Below are positions 37,601 through 50,394 of a DNA stretch of 64,000 nucleotides, piece by piece (the first letter of the stretch is position 1; every line of letters starts with the position of its first letter). The DNA lies in assembly GCF_019649055.1 (NCBI RefSeq), contig NW_026570298.1, forward strand, positions 62,001-126,000, written 5' to 3'. The stretch is from Paramacrobiotus metropolitanus. Lineage: Eukaryota > Tardigrada > Eutardigrada > Parachela > Macrobiotidae. The notes below the pieces were generated by a model that did no database searches, had not been told where the DNA came from, and saw only the letters and a list, made by a program, of their open reading frames with translations. The position numbers and the translations under genes were made by a program.

Positions 37601-40600
37601 AATTTGTCACCCGTCTGTCAATTTGTCAAACTGTTTTCAAATTTTCATTCAGCCTATAAACTTCGCTCAGCTTTCTTCAAAAATTACGTCTCCAGATTCG
37701 TTTGACGTGTTTCTTGTTTTGAAGCGAAAATCAGGTTGTTCTTTTTAGCAAAAGAGAATTTTGAAATCTGCTTAAAAACACAGGATGTTTCAAAGATACT
37801 GCTGTTACCATTCCCCTTTTTTTGGAACGTCAGGGAGGGTGCTAGTCATTTGCAACAAAAAACAAATTTATTAGTTCAACTTGTCAATTTGTAACCCGTC
37901 TGTCAATTTGTCAAACTCTTTTCAAATTGGCATCCAACCTTTAAACTTCGCTCAGCCTTCTTCGAAAATTACGCCTAGATTCGTTTGACGTATTTGTTGT
38001 TTGGAAACAAAATCAGCTTGTTCTTTTTAGCAAAAGATTATCTTCAAATCTGTCTGTAAACATCCGGATGTTTCGAAGATATTACTGTTACCATTCGGTT
38101 TTTTTTGGAATATCAGGGAGGAAACTTCTGAGGGATTAACTGAAAACTTCCTAACAATGACGAGCTAGTCACTTGCAACCAAAAAACAAATTTATTTGTT
38201 TGTCTTGTCAATCTGTCGACCATCTGTCAATTTGTCAAACTCTTTTCAAATTGGCATCCAACTTATAAATTTCGCTCAGCTTTCTTCAAAAATTACGTCT
38301 AGAGATTCGTTTGACGTGTTTCTTTTTCGATTCGAAAATCAGCTAGTTCTTTTAGCAAAAGATGACTTTGAATTCTGTCTGTAAACATCCGGATGTTTCG
38401 AAGATATTGCTGTTACCATTCGGTTTTTTTGGAATATCAGGGAGGAAACCACTGACGGATTAACTAAAACTTCCTGACAATGACAAGCTAGTTATTTGCA
38501 ACAAAAAACGAATTTACTTGTTCACCTTGTCAATTTGTCACCCGTCTGTCAATTTGTCAAACTCTTTTCAAATTGGCAAGTAACCTATAAACTTCGCTCA
38601 GCTTTCTTCGAAGAGTACGTCACCAGATTCGTTTGACGTATTTCTTGTTTTGAAACGAAAATCAGTTTGATGTTTCAAGCAGAAAAGGATTTTGAAATCT
38701 GTCTGTAAACATCCGGATGTTTCGAAAATATTGCTGTTGCCATTCGGTTTTTTTTGGAATATCAGGGAGGAAACCACTGACGGATTAACTAAAATTTCCT
38801 GACAATGACAAGCTAGTTATTTGCAACAAAAAACAAATTTATTTGTTCACCTGGTCAATTTGTCACCCGTCTGTCAATTTGTCAAACTGTTTTCAAATTT
38901 TCATTCAGCCTATAAACTTCGCTCAGCTTTCTTCAAAATTACGTCTCCAGATTCGTTTGACGTGTTTCTTGTTTTGAAGCGAAAATCAGCTTGTTCTTTT
39001 AGCAAAAGAGAATTTTGAAATCTGCTTAAAAACACAGGATGTTTCAAAGATACTGCTGTTACCATTCCCCTTTTTTTGGAACGTCAGGGAGGGTGCTAGT
39101 CATTTGCAACAAAAAACAAATTTATTAGTTCAACTTGTCAATTTGTAACCCGTCTGTCAATTTGTCAAACTCTTTTCAAATTGGCATCCAACCTTTAAAC
39201 TTCGCTCAGCCTTCTTCGAAAATTACGCCTAGATTCGTTTGACGTATTTGTTGTTTGGAAACAAAATCAGCTTGTTCTTTTAGCAAAAGATTATCTTCAA
39301 ATCTGTCTGTAAACATCCGGATGTTTCGAAGATATTACTGTTACCATTCGGTTTTTTTGGAATATCAGGGAGGAAACTTCTGAGGATTAACTGAAAACTT
39401 CCTAACAATGACGAGCTAGTCACTTGCAACCAAAAACAAATTTATTTGTTTGTCTTGTCAATCTGTCGACCATCTGTCAATTTGTCAAACTCTTTTCAAA
39501 TTGGCATCCAACTTATAAATTTCGCTCAGCTTTCTTCAAAAATTACGTCTAGAGATTCGTTTGACGTGTTTCTTTTTTCGATTCGAAAATCAGCTAGTTC
39601 TTTTTAGCAAACGATGACTTTGAATTCTGTCTGTAAACATCCGGATGTTTCGAAGATATTGCTGTTACCATTCGGTTTTTTTGGAATATCAGGGAGGAAA
39701 CCACTGACGGATTAACTAAAAACTTCCTGACAATGACAAGCTAGTTATTTGCAACAAAAAACGAATTTACTTGTTCACCTTGTCAATTTGTCACCCGTCT
39801 GTCAATTTGTCAAACTCTTTTCAAATTGGCAAGTAACCTATAAACTTCGCTCAGCTTTCTTCGAAGAGTACGTCACCAGATTCGTTTGACGTATTTCTTG
39901 TTTTGAAACGAAAATCAGTTTGATGTTTCAAGCAGAAAAGGATTTTGAAATCTGTCTGTAAACATCCGGATGTTTCGAAAATATTGCTGTTGCCATTCGG
40001 TTTTTTTGGAATATCAGGAGGAAACCACTGACGGATTAACTAAAAATTTCCTGACAATGACAAGCTAGTTATTTGCAACAAAAAACAAATTTATTTGTTC
40101 ACCTGGTCAATTTGTCACCCGTCTGTCAATTTGTCAAACTGTTTTCAAATTTTCATTCAGCCTATAAACTTCGCTCAGCTTTCTTCAAAAATTACGTCTC
40201 CAGATTCGTTTGACGTGTTTCTTGTTTTGAAGCGAAAATCAGCTTGTTCTTTTTAGCAAAAGAGAATTTTGAAATCTGCTTAAAACACAGGATGTTTCAA
40301 AGATACTGCTGTTACCATTCCCTTTTTTTTGGAACGTCAGGGAGGGTGCTAGTCATTTGCAACAAAAACAAATTTATTAGTTCAACTTGTCAATTTGTAA
40401 CCCGTCTGTCAATTTGTCAAACTCTTTTCAAATTGGCATCCAACCTTTAAACTTCGCTCAGCCTTCTTCGAAAATTACGCCTAGATTCGTTTGACGTATT
40501 TGTTGTTTGGAAACAAAATCAGCTTGTTCTTTTTAGCAAAAGATTATCTTCAAATCTGTCTGTAAACATCCGGATGTTTCGAAGATATTACTGTTACCAT

Positions 40601-43600
40601 TCGGTTTTTTTGGAATATCAGGGAGGAAACTTCTGAGGGATTAACTGAAAACTTCCTAACAATGACGAGCTAGTCACTTGCAACCAAAAAACAAATTTAT
40701 TTGTTTGTCTTGTCAATCTGTCGACCATCTGTCAATTTGTCAAACTCTTTTCAAATTGGCATCCAACTTATAAATTTCGCTCAGCTTTCTTCAAAAATTA
40801 CGTCTAGAGATTCGTTTGACGTGTTTCTTTTTTTCGATTCGAAAATCAGCTAGTTCTTTTAGCAAACGATGACTTTGAATTCTGTCTGTAAACATCCGGA
40901 TGTTTCGAAGATATTGCTGTTACCATTCGGTTTTTTTGGAATATCAGGGAGGAAACCACTGACGGATTAACTAAAAACTTCCTGACAATGACAAGCTAGT
41001 TATTTGCAACAAAAAAACGAATTTACTTGTTCACCTTGTCAATTTGTCACCCGTCTGTCAATTTGTCAAACTCTTTTCAAATTGGCAAGTAACCTATAAA
41101 CTTCGCTCAGCTTTCTTCGAAGAGTACGTCACCAGATTCGTTTGACGTATTTCTTGTTTTGAAACGAAAATCAGTTTGATGTTTCAAGCAGAAAAGGATT
41201 TTGAAATCTGTCTGTAAACATCCGGATGTTTCGAAAATATTGCTGTTGCCATTCGGTTTTTTTTGGAATATCAGGGATGAAACCACTGACGGATTAACTA
41301 AAAATTTCCTGACAATGACAAGCTAGTTATTTGCAACAAAAAACAAATTTATTTGTTCACCTGGTCAATTTGTCACCCGTCTGTCAATTTGTCAAACTGT
41401 TTTCAAATTTTCATTCAGCCTATAAACTTCGCTCAGCTTTCTTCAAAAATTACGTCTCCAGATTCGTTTGACGTGTTTCTTGTTTTGAAGCGAAAATCAG
41501 CTTGTTCTTTTTAGCAAAAGAGAATTTTGAAATCTGCTTAAAAACACAGGATGTTTCAAAGATACTGCTGTTACCATTCCCCTTTTTTTGGAACGTCAGG
41601 GAGGGTGCTAGTCATTTGCAACAAAAAACAAATTTATTAGTTCAACTTGTCAATTTGTAACCCGTCTGTCAATTTGTCAAACTCTTTTCAAATTGGCATC
41701 CAACCTTTAAACTTCGCTCAGCCTTCTTCGAAAATTACGCCTAGATTCGTTTGACGTATTTGTTGTTTGGAAACAAAATCAGCTTGTTCTTTTAGCAAAA
41801 GATTATCTTCAAATCTGTCTGTAAACATCCGGATGTTTCGAAGATATTACTGTTACCATTCGGTTTTTTTGGAATATCAGGGAGGAAACTTCTGAGGGAT
41901 TAACTGAAAACTTCCTAACAATGACGAGCTAGTCACTTGCAACCAAAAACAAATTTATTTGTTTTTCTTGTCAATCTGTCGACCATCTGTCAATTTGTCA
42001 AACTCTTTTCAAATTGGCATCCAACTTATAAATTTCGCTCAGCTTTCTTCAAAAATTACGTCTAGAGATTCGTTTGACGTGTTTCTTTTTCGATTCGAAA
42101 ATCAGCTAGTTCTTTTAGCAAAAGATGACTTTGAAATCTGTCTGTAAACATCCGGATGTTTCGAAGATATTGCTGTTACCATTCGGTTTTTTTGGAATAT
42201 CAGGGAGGAAACCACTGACGGATTAACTAAAACTTCCTGACAATGACAAGCTAGTTATTTGCAACAAAAAACGAATTTACTTGTTCACCTTGTCAATTTG
42301 TCACCCGTCTGTCAATTTGTCAAACTCTTTCAAAGTGGCAAGTAACCTATAAACTTCGCTCAGCTTTCTTCGAAGAGTACGTCACCAGATTCGTTTGACG
42401 TATTTCTTGTTTTGAAACGAAAATCAGTTTGATGTTTCAAGCAGAAAAGGATTTTGAAATCTGTCTGTAAACATCCGGATGTTTCGAAAATATTGCTGTT
42501 GCCATTCGGTTTTTTTTGGAATATCAGGAGGAAACCACTGACGGATTAACTAAAAATTTCCTGACAATGACAAGCTAGTTATTTGCAACAAAAAACAAAT
42601 TTATTTGTTCACCTGGTCAATTTGTCACCCGTCTGTCAATTTGTCAAACTGTTTTCAAATTTTCATTCAGCCTATAAACTTCGCTCAGCTTTCTTCAAAA
42701 ATTACGTCTCCAGATTCGTTTGACGTGTTTCTTGTTTTGAAGCGAAAATCAGGTTGTTCTTTTAGCAAAAGAGAATTTTGAAATCTGCTTAAAAACACAG
42801 GATGTTTCAAAGATACTGCTGTTACCATTCCCCTTTTTTGGAACGTCAGGAGGGTGCTAGTCATTTGCAACAAAAAAACAAATTTATTAGTTCAACTTGT
42901 CAATTTGTAACCCGTCTGTCAATTTGTCAAACTCTTTTCAAATTGGCATCCAACCTTTAAACTTCGCTCAGCCTTCTTCGAAAATTACGCCTAGATTCGT
43001 TTGACGTATTTGTTGTTTGGAAACAAAATCAGCTTGTTCTTTTAGCAAAAGATTATCTTCAAATCTGTCTGTAAACATCCGGATGTTTCGAAGATATTAC
43101 TGTTACCATTCGGTTTTTTTGGAATATCAGGGAGGAAACTTCTGAGGGATTAACTGAAAACTTCCTAACAATGACGAGCTAGTCACTTGCAACCAAAAAC
43201 AAATTTATTTGTTTGTCTTGTCAATCTGTCGACCATCTGTCAATTTGTCAAACTCTTTTCAAATTGGCATCCAACTTATAAATTTCGCTCAGCTTTCTTC
43301 AAAAATTACGTCTAGAGATTCGTTTGACGTGTTTCTTTTTTCGATTCGAAAATCAGCTAGTTCTTTTTAGCAAAAGATGACTTTGAAATCTGTCTGTAAA
43401 CATCCGGATGTTTCGAAGATATTGCTGTTACCATTCGGTTTTTTTGGAATATCAGGGAGGAAACCACTGACGGATTAACTAAAAATTTCCTGAAAATGAC
43501 AAGCTAGTTATTTGCAACAAAAAACAAATTTATTTGTTCACCTGGTCAATTTGTCACCCGTCTGTCAATTTGTCAAACTCTTTTCAAATTGGCAAGTAAC

Positions 43601-46600
43601 CTATAAACTTCGCTCAGCTTTCTTCAAAGAGTACGTCACCAGATTCGTTTGACGTATTTCTTGTTTTGAAACGAAAATCGGTTTGATGTTACAAGCAGAA
43701 GAGGATTTTGAAATCTGCTTGTAAACACTGGATGTTTCGAAGATATTGCTGTTACCATTCCGCTTTTTTTCGGAATTTCAAGGAGGAAACTACTGAGGGA
43801 TTAACTAAAACTTCCTGACAATGACGAGCTAGTTATTTGCACAAAAACGAATTTACTTGTTCACCTTGTCAATTTGTCACCCGTCTGTCAATTTGTCAAA
43901 CTCTTTTCAAATTGGCAAGTAACCTATAAACTTCGCTCAGCTTTCTTCAAAGAGTGCGTCACCAGATTCGTTTGACGTATTTCTTGTTTTAAAACGAAAA
44001 TCGGTTTGATGTTTCAAGCAGAAGAGGATTTTGAAATCTGCCTGTAAACATCCGGATGTTTCAAAAATATTGCTGTTGCCATTCGGTTTTTTTGGAATAT
44101 CAGGGAGGAAACTACTGACGGATTGACTAAAAACTTCCTAACAATGACGAGCTAGTTATTTGCAACAAAAAACGAATTTACTTGTTCACCTTGTCAATTT
44201 GTCACCCGTCTGTCAATTTGTCAAACTCTTTTCAAATTGGCAAGTAACCTATAAACTTCGCTCAGCTTTCTTCAAAGAGTACGTCACCAGATTCGTTTGA
44301 CGTATTTCTTGTTTTGAAACGAAAATCGGTTTGATGTTACAAGCAGAAGAGGATTTTGAAATCTGCTTGTAAACACTGGATGTTTCGAAGATATTGCTCT
44401 AACCATTCCGCTTTTTTTCGGAATTTCAAGGAGGAAACTACTGAGGGATTAACTAAAAACTTCCTGGCAATGACGAGCTAGTTATTTGCACAAAAAACGA
44501 ATTTACTTGTTCACCTGGTCAATTTGTCACCCGTCTGTCAATTTGTCAAACTCTTTTCAAATTGGCAAGTAACCTATAAACTTCGCTCAGCTTTCTTCAA
44601 AGAGTGCGTCACCAGATTCGTTTGACGTATTTCTTGTTTTAAAACGAAAATCGGTTTGATGTTTCAAGCAGAAGAGGATTTTGAAATCTGCCTGTAAACA
44701 TCCGGATGTTTCAAAATATTGCTGTTGCCATTCGGTTTTTTTCGGAATATCAGGGAGGAAACTACTGACGGATTGACTAAAAACTTCCTAACAATGACGA
44801 GCTAGTTATTAGCAACAAAAAACGAATTTACTTGTTCACCTTGTCAATTTGTCACCCGTCTGTCAATTTGTCAAACTCTTTTCAAATTGGCAAGTAACCT
44901 ATAAACTTCGCTCAGCTTTCTTCAAAGAGTACGTCACCAGATTCGTTTGACGTATTTCTTGTTTTGAAACGAAAATCGGTTTGATGTTACAAGCAGAAGA
45001 GGATTTTGAAATCTGCTTGTAAACACTGGATGTTTCAAAGATATTGCTGTTACCATTCCGCTTTTTTTCGGAATATCAAGGAGGAAACTACTGAGGGGTT
45101 AACTAAAAACTTCCTGGCAATGACGAGCTAGTTATTTGCACAAAAAACGAATTTACTTGTTCACCTTGTCAATTTGTCACCCGTCTGTCAATTTGTCAAA
45201 CTCTTTTCAAATTGGCAAGTAACCTATAAACTTCGCTCAGCTTTCTTCAAAGAGTGCGTCACCAGATTCGTTTGACGTGTTTCTTGTTTTAAAACGAAAA
45301 TCGGTTTGATGTTTCAAGCAGAAGAGGATTTTGAAATCTGTCTGTAAACATCCGGATGTTTCAAAAATATTGCTGTTGCCATTCGGTTTTTTTTGGAATA
45401 GCAGGGAGGAAATTACTGACGGATTGACTAAAACTTCCTAACAATGACGAACTAGTCATATGCAACAAATAACAAATTTATTTGTTCACCTTGTCGATTT
45501 GTCACCCGTCAGTCAAATTGTCAAACTCTTTTAAATTGGCATCCAACCTAGAAACTTCGCTCAGCTTTCTTCAAAATTATTTCTCTAGATTCGTTTGACG
45601 TGTTTCCTGTTTTGAAGCAAAAATCAGTTTGTTCCTTTTAGCAAAAGATGATTTTGAGATCTGTCTGTAAACATCCGGATGTTTCGAAAGTATTGCTGTT
45701 GCCATTCGGTTTTTTTGGAATATCAGGGAGGAAACTACTGACGGATTGACTAAAAACTTCCTAACAATGACGAGCTAGTCATCTGCAACAAAAAACAATT
45801 TATTTGTTCACCTGGTCAATTTGTCACCCGTCAGTCAAATTGTCAAACTCTTTTTAAATTGGCATCCAACCTAGAAACTTCGCTCAGCTTTCTTCAAAAA
45901 TTACTTCTCTAGATTCGTTTGACGTGTTTCCTGTTTTGAAGCAAAAATCAGTTTGTTCCTTTTAGCAAAAGATGATTTTGAGATCTGTCTGTAAACATCC
46001 GGATGTTTCGAAGATATTGCAGTTACCATTCGGTTTTTTTTTGGAATATCAGAAAGGAAACTACTGACGGATTAACTAAAAACTTCCTAACAACAACGAG
46101 CGAGTCATTTGCAACAAATAACAATTTAATTTTTTTACCTTGTCGATTTGCCACTCGTCTGTCAATTCGTCGAACTCTTTTCAAATTGGCATCCAACCTA
46201 TAAACTTCGCTCAGCCTTCTTCCAAAATTGCGTATCCAGATTCGTTTGACGTGTTTCTTGTTTGGACACAAAATCAGCTTGCTCTTTTGCACAAAAGAAG
46301 ATTCTGAAATCTGTCACTAAACATCCGGATGTTTCGAAAATATTGCTGTTGCCATTCGGTTATCTTGGAATATCAGGGAGGAAACTACTGACGGATTAAC
46401 TAAAAACTTCCTGACAATTACGAGCTAGTCATTTGCAACAAGAAACGAATTCATTTGTTCACTCTGTCAATTTGTCACCCGTCAGTCAGTTTGTCAAACT
46501 CTTTTAAAAATTGGCATCCAACCTATAAACTTCGCTCAGCTTTCTTCCAAAATTGCGTATCTAGATTCGTTTGACGTGTTTCTTGTTTGGAAACAAAATC

Positions 46601-47467
46601 AGCTTGCTCTTTTGAACAAAAGAAGATTCTGAAATCTGTCACTAAACATCCGGATGTTTCGAAAATATTGCTGTTGCCATTCGGTTTTTTTGGAATATCA
46701 GGGAGGAAACTACTGACGGATTAACTAAAAACTTCCTGACAATGACAAGCTAGTTATTTGCAACAAAAAACAAATTTATTTGTTCACCTGGTCAATTTGT
46801 CACCCGTCTGTCAATTTGTCAAACTGTTTTCAAATTTTCATTCAACCTATAAACTTCGCTCAGCTTTCTTCAAAAATTACGTCTCCAGATTCGTTTGACG
46901 TGTTTCTTGTTTTGAAGCGAAAATCAGCTTATTCTTTTTAGCAAAAGAGAATTTTGAAATCTGCTTGTAAACACTGGATGTTTCAAAGATATTGCTGTTA
47001 CCATTCCGCTTTTTTTGGAATATCAGGGAGGAAACTACTGACGGATTAACTAAAAACTTCCTGACAATGACGAGCTAGTCATTTGCAACAAAAAACGAAT
47101 TTATTTGTTCACCCTGTCAATTTGTCACCCGTCAGTCAATTTGTCAAACTTTTTTAAAAATTGGCATCCAACCTATAAACTTCGCTCAGCTTTCTTCAAA
47201 ATTTACGTCTAGATATTCGTTTGACGTGTTTCTTGTTTTGAAGCGAAAACCAGCTTGTTCCTTTTAGCAAAAGAATATTTTGAATCCTGTCTGTAAAGAT
47301 CCGGATGTTTCGAAGATATTGCTGTTACCATTCGGTTTTTTTGGAATATCAGGGAGGAAACTACTGACGGATTAACTAAAAACTTCCTAACAATGACGAG
47401 CTAGTTATTTGCAACAAAAACAAACTTACTTGTTCACCTTGTCAATTTGTCACCCGTCTGTCAACTT

Positions 47468-48578
47468 GTTGTTTACGGAAAGATTTCAAAATCATCTTTT
47501 GCTAAAAAGAACAAACTGATTTTCGCTTCAAAACAGAAAACACGTCAAACGAATCTAGAGACGTAATTTTTGAAGAAAGCTGAGCGAAGTTTATAGGTTG
47601 GATGCCAATTTGAAAAGCGTTAGACAAATTGACAGACGGGTGACAAAATGACAAGGTGAACAAATTAAATTTGTTTTTTGTTGCAAATGACTAGCTCGTC
47701 ATTGTTAGGAAGTTTTTAGTCAACCCGGTAGCGGTTTACTCTCTGATATTCCAAAAAACCCGAATGGTAACAGCAATATCTTCGAAACATCCGGATGTTT
47801 ACGGAGAGATTTCAAAATCATCTTTTGCTAAAAAGAACAAACTGATTTTCGCTTCAAAACAGGAAACACGTCAAACGAATCTAGGAACGTAATTTTTGAA
47901 GAAAGCTGAGCGAAGTTTATAGGTTGGATGCCAATTTGAAAAGCGTTAGACAAACTGACAGACGGGTGACAAAATGACAAGGTGAACAAATTAAATTTTT
48001 TTTTGTTGCAAATGCCTAACTCGTCATTGTTAGGAAGTTTTTAGTCAACCCGTTAGCAGTTTACTCCCTGATATTCCAAAAAGCGGAATGGTAACAGCAA
48101 TTTTTTTGAAACATTCGGATGTTTAGAGACAGATTTCAAAATCTTCTTTTGCTAAAAAGAACAAGCTGATTTTCGTTTCAAAACAATAAATACGTCAAAC
48201 GAATCTGGTGACGTACTCTTAGAAGAAAGCTGAGCGAAGTTTACAGGTTGAATGCCAACTTGAAATCGTTTGACAAATTGACTGACGGGTGACAAATTGA
48301 CAAGGTAAATAAATAATTTTGTTTTTGTTCTAAATGACATGCTCATCATTTTTGACAAGTTTTTTTTTATTCCGTCAGTTGCTTCTTCCCTGATATTCAA
48401 AAAAAACCAAATGGTAAAAGAAACATTATCAAAACATCTTGATGTTTCGTGACAGACTTCAAAATCTTTTTCTGCTTGAAAGAACACGCTGATTTTCGTT
48501 TCAAAACAATAAATACGTCAAACGAATCTGGAATTATAATCTTCGAAGAAAGCTGAGCGAAGTTTATAGGTTGAATGG
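47468..48578 (-). repeat. Right edge of the satellite array, reverse orientation
   Basis: At about 47467 the array flips back: CACCCGTCTGTCAACTTGT runs into TGTTTACGGAAAGATTTC. About three and a half reverse-oriented monomers follow and become diverged toward 48578, where the array ends at GGTTGAATGGGCTCC. Both outer edges of the array therefore face opposite to the core. Confidence 0.93.
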
Positions 48579-50394
48579 GCTCCATATGCGATCAGTAACC
48601 CCTTAATGTCCAAGCGCACGAATTTTCGCGTAGCCTTCGGTACTGCCACTTTTGAACCGAAAACGGGTGCACTGTTCTGACTAAATCCGTCAAAATAGTT
48701 AATATATTATTTAGTAATAATCACTTTGAATTAGTGATGTACTGCAGCTGACCCCCGTTGTGCCCTTGGCAAACACCGCGAATATGGGGAATCGAGGGGG
48801 GATACTAATATTGTACGAGTACTTGTATATTTCTACTGCAGTCTGATTTAATATTGTAATGACGCCCATGGCAAAACGCCAGCATTGCAGGTTGCCTACA
48901 ATCTTAATAATTGCTCATATTAATTTTGTACTGTTCAAACGCTTCGGCCGTACAAACGGATTTTATTACTAGTACTAATTGTTATTTACTAATAATTCAT
49001 TCATATGACCAACGCGCTCTATTGTACGTGTAATACGCGTAATATACATACAATGAGGCTTAGGTTTAGCACACAGTTATATATCATTAATTTCTATTTT
49101 CTACAGTAAATTGTTTTATTTTTTCGTTTTCTTGGTTGAAAGATTCTGCTGTTTCTTAAAAACGTTATTGCTGGTTGCTTTAAAACTTACATCAATCGGA
49201 ATCGGTATTACGGCGTTAAAAAACTATTTGTATCAGTACTTAGTAGCAGTAGAACGCACATTATTATCGCAACAATCAGTGTCCGTACTACTGTTCCAGT
49301 ATTCGCACGTATTCGCCAGATTCGCCAAGTTCATGCTAAGGTTATGACGTGTTCAGGATACGATAACGCTTAAATGATTAATAATACAGTTTTTATACGT
49401 ATTACGTACAACTTATCAAAATAATAACACTGAAACAGCAGTAAATGGCAATATGATTGATGTACCGTACTCTAAAACTGCACTTACAATCTTTTTTTTG
49501 TCATAATGCAGCCGTTACTTATTGGTGTTGCTATTCTGGTGTCGCTAAGCATCACATCGGCGACGCCGAATAGTTTGAGTCCTAAAAAATGCTCGCGTAA
49601 GGCCGCCCACATAAGACACCAATTACGATCCAGTACATGAAATATTACGCTTAATTAACACAATAAAACATCACATACGTTGAAATAAAACTGAATTAAC
49701 GTATGTAATATTTATACGTATATATGAAGTACTACACTGGTACACCACCAACAACATGGCTTAGACATCGTCAGCTACTCATTGCAGGTATTATTATTAT
49801 TATCGTTGCAGTAGATAATCGTAAGAGCGACAAAAAAGAATGTTTTCTGGGTGTACTCCTGAGCGACTATGTGCCGTATACGTTAACATACGGCAAGCAT
49901 TCGTACAAGAGTACAAGGCGCTCCATCAAACCCTTCCGAAGAGGACAGCTCGTAATTATCCGTGACAAAGGCGAAGAATCGGTGAAGATTCTTCTGGATC
50001 GGTGAAGAGGCTACAAATGGACTATGTAAATAAACTGGCTGTGGCTATTCCCACCACTTTGTACCACCTTTTGACCATTTCCACAATCTTTGTGCTATTC
50101 CCACTACCTTTTTAACATGATATCTAACACCACCTTTGGACTAGGCCCACCTCTTTATCGGAAATGTCTTTTATCTAGTTTTAAGAAACCATGTGATCCA
50201 AGAGTGATTTTTATTTTGCATTTTTTCTGACAACACTGCAATATGTTTTGACAACATAGCAGTCGTTGCAGTACTCAAAGTCATAGTTTTGTTCGAAAAT
50301 GTTTGGCTTGCAACTGTACAGCGCATGAGGCTGACTGCCAAAATACCGACCTGTTAATTTAAAGCTAAAGCATACTTGACAAACGTTGCGTATG
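48579..50394. other. Intergenic, no supported gene; one stray minisatellite unit
   Basis: AT-rich single-copy-looking sequence. A fragment at about 48760-48790 (CCCTTGGCAAACACCGCGAA) matches the ~92-bp minisatellite that starts at 50395. A segment at 50133-50176 (ACCACCTTTGGACTAGGCCC...) recurs near 51323 inside the minisatellite. A 78-codon ORF at 49111 has no recognisable domain and I do not call it. Confidence 0.5.
49724..50005 (+). CDS. Small hypothetical ORF, doubtful
   Basis: A 93-codon ATG-to-TGA frame. It has a short hydrophobic run (LIAGIIIIIVAV) near residue 20 that could be a membrane segment, followed by a basic C-terminal half (YGKHSYKSTRRSIKPFRRG). I recognise no family. No neighbour supports it and the region is otherwise noncoding, so it may be chance. 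Confidence 0.15.
   Translation: MKYYTGTPPTTWLRHRQLLIAGIIIIIVAVDNRKSDKKECFLGVLLSDYVPYTLTYGKHSYKSTRRSIKPFRRGQLVIIRDKGEESVKILLDR

Larger units (their letters stand above)
25098..46384 (+). repeat. 10.64-kb tandem segmental duplication within the satellite (two copies)
   Basis: Copy 1 is about 25098-35740 and copy 2 about 35741-46384. The junction is visible at 35741, where GGAATATCAGGGAGGAAA jumps directly to TTGGCATCCAACCTTTAAAC; that second string also starts copy 1. Offsets of 10,641 (35362 to 46003) and about 10,644 (32205 to 42849) agree. Differences between copies are mostly one-base changes in homopolymer runs. At the end of copy 2 (46385) the sequence continues with an ordinary monomer. 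Confidence 0.9.
16488..47467 (+). repeat. Core of the ~325-bp satellite array (about 95 monomers)
   Basis: Monomers average about 325 bp. Each carries the 16-bp palindrome AAACATCCGGATGTTT or a close variant, the string AAACTTCGCTCAGC, the string GATTCGTTTGACGT, and an internal direct repeat built on GTCAATTTGTCA. Several monomer subtypes exist, one with a ~43-bp deletion (junction GGGAGGGTGCTAGTC). Subtypes follow each other in a fixed order over long stretches, forming higher-order repeats. Short ORFs here (60-90 codons, for example at 20538, 25665 and 36941) recur with the repeat and drift out of frame, so I do not regard them as genes. Composition is AT-rich, unlike the flanking F-box genes. 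Confidence 0.97.

Noticed and set aside
25665-42873. Recurring 60-90-codon ORFs such as MQQKQIYLFTWSICHPSVNLS-type frames on both strands
   Set aside because: They recur with the satellite period, change frame with small indels and have no domain. They are shadows of the repeat.
16488-47467. CRISPR-like regular repetition
   Set aside because: The repeats are contiguous ~325-bp monomers without unique spacers, in a eukaryotic context; this is satellite DNA.
16488-47467. Calling the array a centromere
   Set aside because: Higher-order structure is suggestive, but nothing in the sequence alone proves centromere function.
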